Source of the DNA: Massospora cicadina
Taxonomy: Eukaryota > Entomophthoromycota > Entomophthoromycetes > Entomophthorales > Entomophthoraceae
Direction: 5' to 3'
Assembly (NCBI GenBank): GCA_022478985.1
Contig: JAKSZP010006631.1
Span: 124,001-188,000 of the forward strand
Length of the DNA: 64,000 nt
This document shows positions 54,985 through 64,000 of the stretch, piece by piece. Position numbers and translations under genes: made by a program. The notes beneath the pieces were generated by a model. It was not told where the DNA came from. It ran no database searches and worked only from the letters and a program-made list of their open reading frames with translations. The stretch's first letter is position 1; the number at the start of each line of letters is the position of its first letter.

Positions 54985-56060
54985 CGCAAATGAAAGAGGG
55001 GCTCATCTATTAGCTTGAAAACCCGTATGAATCTTTGGTATTATCTGACCATTCCAAAGAAACAATTTGATATTTCAGACACTTTTTGGAACAGCCATTC
55101 GCTCTAAAGCCTCATTTTCTGAGCTTCTGGATGCAGTTGACAGAGTTGATAACTATCCCAGATATTTCAACTCTTTCTTAAAGAAGTTGATCTTCCTTGG
55201 CGTGATCCTCAAGTTAGCCACAGACTTTCTCTTAAAGACTTCTTCCAAGTGGTGTAAATGGTCACTAAATGTTCTACTGAACATATTTATATCATTCAAG
55301 TAAGCTAGGACGCATGTCAACTTAAGATCATTTAAGATGGCGTCCATTGCCCATTGTAATAATTCAGGTGCATTGCATAGACCTTGTGGCTTCCTCATCA
55401 GTTGATACAACCCTTGCACAGTAATGATAGTGCATTTCTCCTGGTCTTCCATTGGCAAATTGATTTTCTAAGAACCAGATACTAGATCCATCAAATAGAA
55501 AACTTTGCTTCTACCAATCAATTTAATGTGTCACCTATTCATGGTAGTGGATATGAATCCTTCTTTATTATCTTATTCAGCTTTAATAATCAATCACAAC
55601 CCAATTAGAGCCGTCCTTCTTCTTCACAATTAGGATAGGGCTCACCCAGGGACTTTATGACAGAACTAGAAGCCCATGCTTCACTAGTTTACTAGTTTCT
55701 TCCTCCACTAAGACTTCAGCTGCCTTTAACAAGCAAATTGGTCTTATTATAATCAGCAAGTTTTCCCCAGTGTTGACTTTGTGAATTAGATAATTCACAC
55801 ATCCTAAATAGTTATCATCATGAGCGAATACTTCCTAATACTTGTCAAAAAAATTGAGCACCTCCTCATGCTGTTTTTCCAGCAGATATGTGTTGCTCTG
55901 ATCAACCAATAAATTGTTGCTTTCAGTCACCCCTGCTGGTAATCCAATTTCATAGAAAATACCAAAGTAGTGGAATTTCCTAAATTCATCCGTTGGGATT
56001 AGATAATCAAAATGCAATGATTTGGTCAATCTAAATCATTTACAGTTTTTACACAAAATT
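54985..56060 (-). pseudogene. Gyp1-c reverse transcriptase and linker (right part of split element)
   Basis: Frame 55458-55153: GLYQLMRKPQGLCNAPELLQ, LKLTCVLAYLNDINMFSRTF, HLHHLEEVFKRKSVANLRIT. The YLDD box reads YLND. The finger region (about 55690-55590) aligns with Gyp1-b SPWVSPILIMKNKDG. Frame 56029-55835 (PAGVTESNNLLVDQSNTYLL) is the linker. The RT thumb stops at LTR B, near LIDEPLFHLR. About 0.8 kb (RNase H) is missing before the integrase at 39585. Confidence 0.7.
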
Positions 56061-56760
56061 GCCAGTAGAACTCGAATTTCTCCATGGCCTGGAATATATA
56101 TTTTAAGAGCCAAATAATGCTCTACTCTTGACTTCTTATTGTGGCTTCTGACTTCTCCATACAGCAGCTCAGGTATCTCCAACATCTAACTCATGTCAAC
56201 TATAGAATGCAATCCCAGAGGTATGGTTCTTGAACTCATGAACCTCAACGGAATTTCAAAGTTTTCCAGGATTTCTGTCAGCATTTGTCGTCACTTTTGG
56301 GCAACTAATTGGCAACAAATAAGGATAATGACATCAGTGTAAATCTGATAATGAAATTGTTCATCCTTGTCAGTAAAGCTTCTTCATTTTTCTGATAAAT
56401 TAATGGTAACGTCTGACCCAATGATGTCAACATATTATTTTCAAAGTTGTATTTAACTCCTTAGTTCCGTAGAAACTCTATCACAATCAGAATATCATAG
56501 CCTTGGTTGGCTAAAACTATTTCTGGGGCGGATACCACTAATGATCCAAATTAGAGTGGCAAAATGCTATATGCTTCATATGATATGGTTGTATTTGGCC
56601 CAGCTGTCCCATATTTTTTATTATGTTTTATATCAGGCTAGATTCTCATCTTCTTCACCAGCTTGGTTGAGACAATATTGATAGTCATTCCACTGTCAAC
56701 TATTACCAGCACCCTTGCTAAATTAAATAATATCAATATATGTACACTTGAAGTAATGTA
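56061..56760 (-). pseudogene. Gyp1-c protease
   Basis: The minus strand near 56705-56640 reads LVIVDSGMTINIVSTKLVKK, matching VIVDSGAPINIVLTKLVKK, with the DSGA box changed to DSGM. Downstream blocks align with the Gyp1-b linker at the nucleotide level (the LANQGYDILI-like region near 56500). Confidence 0.6.
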
Positions 56761-56799
56761 AATTTGTATTTACTGAGTCTATATCAGCATTATTTGCTG

Positions 56800-58440
56800 A
56801 AATGAGGGTGTGAATAATTTACGCTAGTAGATCAGGAAATGATTTCTTGATTGCGCTAAGGGGGATAGAAAGTTTCGCCTCATCTAATTTGACCTCAGTC
56901 AATTCTTCCAGATTCTCTACAGCTTAAAATATTGTTCACTTATTGTTGCACATATGGCCGAGAAGCTTCCTTAATTATTTTGGGGTTGATCCCCTTTGCT
57001 CCAGATTTGGTTATAGCATTAACGTCCAAATTGACCACTTTATGCAGTTAATCCTGTGCATCACCATTAACAAACAAATCACTAACGTCAATTTCTTCAT
57101 GCAATATATTGGGGGGACGGGTTTTACTGCAGCTATAGAATGTTCCCTTGTCTAGGCCAAGGTCCCTTTTTCCAACACCTGTGAATTTTTGGACTCTCTC
57201 GCCTGGACCACCTTAATCTGTTCATTAGGCTTCTTGCATTGAACAGTGAAGTGTCCTCTTTCTCCACACTGATAACAACGTTTTTCTTTCTTATCAATAC
57301 TATTGAACTCTTTGAGCTTATGCACCAGCGCGGTTCACTTATTGGACTACTTAGCACTCTCATCCCCCTTCATAGGAGTCGAATTTTGTACTAAACTTGG
57401 TTTGAAGCTTCTATTGGGGGCATCAAATATAGCTTCTAATATCTTTGCATGATTTACAATCTGAGAATTGGTAATCTCAGTAGCAAACATTGAAGACATC
57501 ATTCAATGTGTTTTAAAATAGGACCAAAGGGCCGCTTATAACGTGATCTGTACATAAAAATGGCCAGTAAACTCACTTTGATCAAAATTTGCAATTTTTG
57601 GTAGAAACAATCAGTGAATTTGCTAAGGATTCGTCCTTCTGGAATTGGATTCCCATGTATTCTTTTTTGTGCTTCAACATATGTGTGGGACTTCCAAATT
57701 TTTATATTCTGGCCGCCTTGGACTCTACAAATGACCAGCTGTCCCCCCTATAAATGGGTAATAATATTCAGACAAATGGTGACCAAACAGTTCATCACAG
57801 TCAAAGCCTTTTGATGATTGCCACTTCAGTAATTTCATGTCAAATAATCGGAAAAATTCAGGTGTTGTCCCAATGGAATGTGGGTAATTTTAGCACAGCT
57901 CTAAATTCCTCTAAAGTTTCTTTAGCCACCACTCTTGTTTTGTCTACTCAACTAACTTGGGGAGTGATTTTGGGCTCATCTACAAAATGGCTGTGATGTG
58001 TTTAACATATTTTATGGAATATTCAACTTCCCAACTGGAGTTCTTGGGGTCCTTTCTTCAATGTTGGTCACCGCATAAGGCTCATATTCACATATACTAG
58101 TCTTCAACCCTTTGACTTGCTACATCAGATGCTCTATATCTGAACTGAATGCCCGCAATCAAATGTGATCCACTTCACTTTCAGTTTTCAAGAATAAATC
58201 ATCTCAAACAAAATTTCCATCTTTTTTCTTTAATGATGTTACTTTTCCTAAAAACTCATTGCTGAAATTAGAGATATCTTCAACTCCTTCCTCATACTTG
58301 GACATCTCTCCTCCAATGCAGCGAATTCTTGATGATTGTCAGAAATCAAGGCGCTCTTGTAGATGGTTACCAACTCCATCCAGAGTTTTCTTGGCTCATC
58401 CTTGTACAAAACCTTATACTATTGTATCCTACTCAACTAC
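56800..58440 (-). pseudogene. Gyp1-c gag
   Basis: An intact CCHC zinc knuckle, CYQCGERGHFTVQC, lies on the minus strand at 57277-57236. The capsid aligns with Gyp1-b at the nucleotide level at about 57830-57960 (AATCGGAAAAATTCAGGTGT, CCCAATGGAATGTGGG). The N-terminal coiled coil aligns near 58250-58400 (GAAGATATCTCTAATTTCAG on the minus strand). More stops than Gyp1-b, consistent with an older insertion. Confidence 0.65.
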
Positions 58441-58442
58441 AA

Positions 58443-58460
58443 TCCCTGTAGTGAGCACCA
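58443..58460 (-). other. Gyp1-c primer binding site
   Basis: Minus-strand TGGTGCTCACTACAGGGA, 2 bp inside LTR C. Identical to that of Gyp1-b except for the last base. Confidence 0.65.
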
Positions 58461-58462
58461 AA

Positions 58463-59552
58463 TGTTAAAATTTAGGGGCTTCTCTGATTGTTCAATAATA
58501 AACCCTAATTAATAACTGCACAGGTTTAATTTTTGTGCACTCTTTTTATTGCATGATAGTATATGATTGTCAAATGCTAATAGTACGAAGACTATTATCC
58601 ACAGTTGAATAGATAACCAAAGCTGGTCCAACGCTCAGCCTGAAATACTCCTCAAATTACTTCTTGATGTCTTCAGTAGATATTTATACCCTTATTCAAC
58701 AAGTTGATCCACGCTCAGATCCCTAGTTTATGTCCTTTCCTCTGTTATTATAAAGTCAGCAGCATTAATGTCTCAGTTCAGCTTCACTTCCAAGGATCCC
58801 TAACCCTTACTATTTATCCTACTAAAGAGTCCCCAATTAAAAACATAAGCAATAACTTCCTGAAGATGAATAGAACTAAAACCAATAATGAATTCTTCTA
58901 ATTAACTTCCTTTTATTGTGAATTATCAGGGGAATTTATAGAGCGAATTCATCACCCAACCCTCAGTTGGCGCTTCAGCCATATAAGCCATTGCTGTTGA
59001 ATTTCCCTTTGGCATCTCACCATCAATGGTTCCCTATCTTGGTTAGGATTCCTTCATCAGATATCCTCGAGATCTAAATGGAAAGGGTTAGAAAACGTGT
59101 CCCTAATGTTTTCCGCGCAATTCAGTGAATCAACAATACTTGGCTAGTGACCTGCTTAGGTAATGGGACTTGTCACCCATTATGGTAGGTTGTTAACCAA
59201 CTGTTTGATTCATTGGTTGCAGGCGGCATTACTCGTCTCACAATTTGCTCCTTAAATTACCAATTGGTTAGTGATGAAACATGAAAAATCCCAATTGGCA
59301 CACCTGATAGTTAATCACTGATCAACTATCAGATGCCCCTATTTCACTGGCAACTCTTCCCAATGAGATCTTAAGAATAAACCTGGATCAATCCTCAATA
59401 GATCCAAAACTGGAAAATTACTTAAAATCACTTAAACCAACATTAGCCCAAAATTGGGGTCAACTCATATCCAATTCAAACGCTATAGGGAAAAATTCCC
59501 TAGCAATCCATATTAATCTATATGGCTAAAAATGTGGGCAAAAATCCCAACA
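58463..59552 (-). mobile_element. Gyp1-c 5' LTR (LTR C)
   Basis: 1090 bp. The + strand starts TGTTAAAATTTAGG and ends AAAAATCCCAACA. Shared blocks with A and B: AACTGCACAGGTTTAATTTT, GACTATTATCCACAGTTGAA, CTAGTGACCTGCTTAGGTAA, CCCAATGAGATCTTAAG. More diverged than A and B are from each other. Confidence 0.8.
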
Positions 59553-59599
59553 CCTTTGAAGTTAAGGTAGGAGGCAGCACTAGATGTTTGGTTACAGAA

Positions 59600-60400
59600 G
59601 ACCTTACAAAAAGACTTTTTTAGTCTTTATCTCCAATATACTCACCCTTTTTTGTAGGAAACCAGATGGCCCCTATGCCCTTGTATAGATTATAATATTC
59701 TAAACGATGACATTGTTGTAATTGTTTAATTTAATCTTCAGTTATTTATATATAGTTTAATTTTTTGTATTATATCTAATGATTGGATTGAGGTTTCATT
59801 TTCCTCTATACATTATTTTACCTCATGGCCTCCTATTCCTAGTAGTCTTAAAGCATTATTAAATTACTGTTACAAAATTTGCTGGGCAATTTTTGACTAT
59901 GTATTATAGCTGAAGAGAATAAACTTAATCCTCACAAGTGCTACTATTATTCCTTAATCTTCTGATCACTCTAGACCATGGTTTAAAATTATATCCTTTT
60001 TATAATTTAAATCTCAGTATCATACCTTGCCCATCGCCAGCATAAAAATAATTAGTAATAGTGGTTACTATAATTCAACCATCCGCTAATATCTCAATTG
60101 CAATCTGGAACAATTGCTACTTTTATAGAAATGTCGTGAGCACCTAGCGTTTGCTTTTCTCGGCATAATTTGGATATCACGCCTCTATTTTCCAGTTTTA
60201 AGTGTTGATTGGTATTTAGAAATTGCTTCAAATATGAACATTAAAATTAAGAAGAGCATATTCAGCAGGAATGTCATCCTGGGGATCTTTTCCCAGCATA
60301 GCTGAGCCCAGCCTAAAAACAAAGTATATCTCAGAAAGCCTCATAGCCACTGCCAGTATTGAAAGTAAATTATTCTCCTTTAATTTTTCAATAAACTAAC
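59600..60400 (+). pseudogene. Fragment of another gypsy reverse transcriptase
   Basis: Around 59640-59700 the + strand contains TLFCRKPDGPYALV followed by a stop, close to the SPxLFVRKPDGxxRxCVDYR box of Ty3/gypsy RT. About 59815-59850 could be the PHGLxNAPxxFQ region (LPHGLLFLVVL). After that nothing is certain. The element is on the + strand and is not part of Gyp1. Confidence 0.45.
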
Positions 60401-62100
60401 TATTTCTGTTGTTAAGATCTTCTTTATGTGAGTTCTTGTCAAGTTTAATGTCCTTAAAAAGTAACATGTACTTTTGTATGCTTATTGTAAGTCTTAGTAG
60501 CGTCCCCTCTGCTTAGAATGGGTGGTGGCACCATTTCTCACTAAAAAGGGTCTAAAGAAGGTAGCTGACCCTTTCATCTCATAGGGTGTTCTCGCCCATG
60601 TGATAGATCAGCATTGGGTAACAGCCCTTCCTCTGAAGATTCTCCTCCGGTCCCCACAAATTTACCTTTAAAGAATTAGTATGGCAAATTGAGGGAATTT
60701 GCACTGAAATAATTGGATACGTCACCCTCATGGACTAAAAGATTCATATGAAGTTGACATCCCAGAGCCCTCAAAAACAAGGTTCAAAAGATGTAAATCT
60801 TTGGTAATGAAGCCTGATGGGCTCACACATTTATTAACTATGGATCAAGTGTCAAATCCTTGGAAAAAATTTCCAATGGTATCAGGTCAATGGGAAAAGT
60901 TGTCATCAGTTTAATACCTGCTTCAAATCCTTCAGGAGCAAAGCCCAACAGGTGTGTACCTCTTAATCAGAATGTGCCAAATGATGAATTCTTGGTCAAA
61001 ATTGCCAATGGTATTGAGCCATTGAGCATGTATTGCTGATTTAAAACTTCCCTAAAAACATCCAGCTAAAGCCCATTTGGGCATGTACTTCCAGCGTCAA
61101 ATGTTACCAATTACGCCATTCCACACCTCAAAAATCAGGATCATCATATGAGGCATCTTGCTTAACCAAACGGATGCAAAAGTGACGGGTACTGGAAGTT
61201 TGGGTATTCCAAACCCGTTTCTGACCATTTGGGACCGCCCTTATGTGGAATGGCCTTGGGAAAAATTCATTGTCCATCAGGCAAGACACTATCGTGTTAA
61301 CCATCAGAAATGCAGTGACAGCGCAAGTTGGGTGGCTAAAGTCGAACTGACAGCAACTTGGACAACGCTGATTCTTTTGAAGCCAGTTCAGTTTGGCTTC
61401 ATTTTTCCCCATCCTTTAAAGTTCGCCAGGTTAGGTCTAATTATGTGGTACCCAATCTTGTGCTTTTATAAGTTACTCCCTAAATTGATCATCTATTTAA
61501 ACAGCCATAACACACTGAAGAGGTTGACAGTCATTTTGTTAGATTTACAATTCATTAGTATTTTATTAAAATTCAAAGTTTTTGATTTATTCCAAATTCT
61601 TTCTTGTGGGCCCCCTATGTACTAAGACCGTGGCCCTTCAGGCCCTACATTGTCTGGACAATACCAGTCGTGGTATTTCTAAGGCTCCTACCTATCTCCT
61701 TAGCTTAACATATAAAAATCTTCTGGTAACTTAACTTATTTTCAAGGCCATTTATGAGCAGGATGCATAAGTTCTGTGGGCTTATCAGTCTCCACTCCAA
61801 GTGAGGATCCATCCTCTCACCTTTTTTATTCTGAACCCTCCTATGCAGTATCCTAAAATAGCAGATTTAATCGTTCAACTCCCTGCGGTATAGCTTCTGG
61901 GTCTGGTTTTGCAACAGCCTGTTTCTTGACAGATTCCTTTTTTACGTTCACAGTTTATCAACACTAAATTATCACTCGTCTCCCTACACAAGCCAATTTT
62001 GTTGAGCAGCAATGCCTATGGCATTCTGGCTTGCCTTTTGGTGCTTCTGCATCCAAATTGTCAAAGCAGTCTAAACTTTCTATGCTGTATCCATGACATA
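60401..62100 (+). other. Unrecognised decayed coding-like region with internal repeat
   Basis: It sits between an RT fragment and a gag-like ORF. At about 60855-61090 two units align in translation: SLEKISNGIRSMGKVV...SNPSGAKPNRCVP and LVKIANGIEPLSMYC...SPFGHVLP, so a repeat-containing protein was once encoded. The longest frame is 61158-61625 (+, 155 codons, with VTGTGSLGIPNPFLTIWDRP and ELTATWTTLILLKPVQFGFI). I do not recognise it. It may be the 5' part of the gypsy element that continues at 62146. Confidence 0.35.
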
Positions 62101-62145
62101 ATTGACCATCCCTAGTTTCCAGTTTTTTCCACCCTCCTTGTAGAG

Positions 62146-63030
62146 ATGGGCGCTTTAGTGGTTACCCTTTACCAAATGAACGTTAAGTCAGTAGTTTGTC
62201 TCCTGCTATTTGTTTGGTCTGTTGTCAATTTTGTGAGCATAGTTCAAATTGCTTTGGAGGAATTACTCCATGATAGCATGGCCCCATTGGCCGCTACCCC
62301 CACCAACTCACCCCAGGTAGTCTGTCCAGGTGTTCCTTTCCAAGAAGTTGCAAAGCAGGTCCTCGACGCCCTTGGCAAGGTGCAAATGCAATCTGCGTTT
62401 ACTATGAATAATGCCGCTTTATTGTCTAATGCCCAGCAAGGTGTTCCCTTTTAGTGTGGTTGAAGGCGAAGCTCATCAGTGGGTGCAATGATTTCTGTGT
62501 TTTTGCTACTCAGTTAAATGACTCTCCCTCACTGGTCGCAGCAGTACTAGCAGCATTTAAACCCCTGTACCTCGTTCAGAATAATTTTTTAATTATTTTC
62601 TCTTATTGCTAAAGCCTCTAGTGTGGGATCTTTAGTTGCAGCCTTCCCTGAGCAAGCCCCAGCACCTGAGATTTCATAAGATATGCTCCAACCGATTTTC
62701 TGATCTGCATTAGATTCTGCCTCCATTATTTACGTGGTTTGGTCCTTCCTATGGGAACCATGGATCATATTTGTCAAATAGCGACTTCCATTAACGTCTC
62801 TCTTCTCCACCATCCCCACCATCAAGTTGAAAACTTTAGTTAGGTTGGCTGACGTGGTCTCAGATCTTGAACTGGTTGTTGAATCATTATCCATATTGGT
62901 TCCAGGATCATACAATGCCCCTGCGCCCAAGTTGATTCATCCTGGGTCACCTGTTGTCAAGGCTATGGTAGTCCATCTTAAGGAAGAGGGGCCCAAATCC
63001 TTACTCTCCCCAATTTTAATCCCATAAAAT
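62146..63030 (+). pseudogene. Probable gag of the right-end gypsy element
   Basis: Frame 62146-62454 (NSPQVVCPGVPFQEVAKQVL, DALGKVQMQSAFTMNN) and later 62827-63027 (PGSYNAPAPKLIHPGSPVVK) precede a protease, so gag is the expected content. Neither has a zinc knuckle that I can see. Assignment is by position only. Confidence 0.4.
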
Positions 63031-63059
63031 ATCCTGATTTTCCCTTATTTGCTTCTTAT

Positions 63060-63340
63060 TTCTTCAGTGTCAGCAGAAATGACCATATCTATCAATAAAC
63101 AGTATTCCGCCTACTTTTAATTGCCAATAAAAGTTAGTATCAGAGCACACAAGGTGTTTTTTGATGTCTTAGTTGACATTGGAGCAGCGGGTAACTTTAT
63201 GAGCCTAGAATTGGCCCACCAGCTTGATCTTGACCTGGACATGGGTCCTAAGGTGATGGTTGCTTCGCTGGCTTCCCAGCTATTATACAAAGTAAGGCGC
63301 CCAGCACCATTCTATTTTTCACCATTTAGCTTTTGCGATT
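63060..63340 (+). pseudogene. Retropepsin-like protease of the right-end gypsy element
   Basis: The frame from 63121 reads KVFFDVLVDIGAAGNFMSLE then LAHQLDLDLD. This matches the xxAxxDSGAxxNFIS...AxxLxL pattern of gypsy proteases, with the catalytic DSG changed to DIG. Next comes frame 63365-63628, with FLVILGLGWWRCQHIRIHFK (the ILGxxWLxxxNPxIDW region). Confidence 0.7.
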
Positions 63341-63629
63341 AATTCTATGAAATACCAAACTTAAGTGTTTCTGGTAATTTTGGGTCTGGGCTGGTGGCGT
63401 TGTCAGCATATAAGGATTCACTTTAAATATAATACGTTGTTGTTATCCAATGGTCAGCCAGAGGGCGAGTTTCTTTTGCTAGTTACTCTTACCATAAACT
63501 ATAGGTCACAGTTTTATCACCTCCATTGTTTACCTGCAGGTTTCTCATTGGATTTTCCAAAAGTGTTGATGGGTTATCAAAGTTTTTTTAACTCTGAGAA
63601 GGCAGACTGCCTTCCCCCACATACATAGT

Positions 63630-64000
63630 TTGACTTGAGGTTCTGGAAAACAGTGCAGGTAGTGAACAAAAACTTCCCACTGTACCCGCATACAGCGGAG
63701 GGGGAGGTTGCCATCAATACATGGTTAGATGACATGCTTCAAAAGGGTTACCTCTTCAAAGAACTTTCCCTGGATGCCACCCCATTGTTTCGCTATGAAA
63801 GCTGATGGTATCTTTGTCCTTGTGTGGATTAAAGACATCTTAATAAGATCATGATCCACGATCCCTACCCTCAGCATTTGTAACAGGCTATTGAGCGAGC
63901 ATTTTTCAAAGCACGTGTGTTCTAAAAACTCGATCTTGTTAGATGCCTTTGATCAGATTTGGGTGAAGAAGGTCAGAAATAGCTTACCAAAATTTGTACA
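63630..64000 (+). pseudogene. Reverse transcriptase start of the right-end gypsy element
   Basis: In order: VVNKNFPLYPHTAEGEVAIN, TWLDDMLQKGYLFKELSLDA, TPLFRYES then a stop, LCPCVD-stop-RHLNKIMIHDPYPQ and FFKARVF-stop-KLDLLDAFDQIWVKK. These are the RT N-terminal, LxxGxIxxSxSP, CVDYRxLNxxTxxDxYP and FxKLDLxxAYxxI motifs. Cut by the window end. Confidence 0.8.

Noticed and set aside
1..64000. CRISPR array, rRNA, prokaryotic operons
   Set aside because: No regularly spaced identical repeats with unique spacers, no rRNA-like conserved blocks, no ribosome binding sites in front of frames; the content is eukaryotic retroelements.

Overview
This window looks like eukaryotic heterochromatin or an intergenic repeat cluster. 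It is AT-rich and consists almost entirely of decayed retrotransposons nested inside one another. I found no intact host gene, rRNA, tRNA or CRISPR array, and every recognisable reading frame carries stops, frameshifts or both. The element types (Ty3/gypsy LTR elements, an APE-type non-LTR element, a Tc1/mariner-like foldback MITE) and the AT-rich decay fit a large repeat-rich fungal genome, perhaps an early-diverging lineage. The taxon is an inference made with low confidence.

Layout. (1) 0-0.42 kb: end of a + strand Ty3/gypsy integrase. (2) About 1.7-15.7 kb: a - strand Ty3/gypsy element ('Gyp1-a': LTR, gag, protease, RT, RNase H, integrase). It was split by a 5.3 kb LINE ('LINE-a', 6148-11415) flanked by a 17-bp target duplication. 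(3) 16.6-22.5 kb: three related ORF1-only retroposons ('HL' elements). Two are bounded by perfect 17-18 bp target duplications and carry the same 3' tail as the LINE. (4) 23-30 kb: + strand gypsy pol debris and Gyp1-type LTR relics. (5) 30.5-37 kb: a - strand Gyp1 copy ('Gyp1-d'). (6) 38.6-59.5 kb: a nest. An older - strand Gyp1 copy ('Gyp1-c', LTR 58463-59552) holds a younger complete copy ('Gyp1-b', 39592-54980, both LTRs). Gyp1-b in turn holds a second LINE ('LINE-b', 41010-46282, 16-bp target duplication) and a 550-bp foldback MITE (47733-48282). (7) 59.6-64 kb: + strand remains of one or more other gypsy elements, running off the window end.

How the parts relate. The LINE supplies the APE endonuclease and reverse transcriptase. 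The HL elements have only an ORF1-like protein but share the LINE 3' tail, which suggests they are mobilised by LINE enzymes. The Gyp1 family has gag-protease-RT-RNase H-integrase on one strand. Between integrase and the 3' LTR it also carries an open frame on the opposite strand ('aORF'). The aORF is clearest at 46594-48319, has a collinear counterpart in Gyp1-d (30500-31350) and a possible one in Gyp1-a (1680-2170). This antisense accessory gene and the ORF1-only retroposon family are the most interesting content. Coordinates of decayed segments are approximate because they were aligned by eye.
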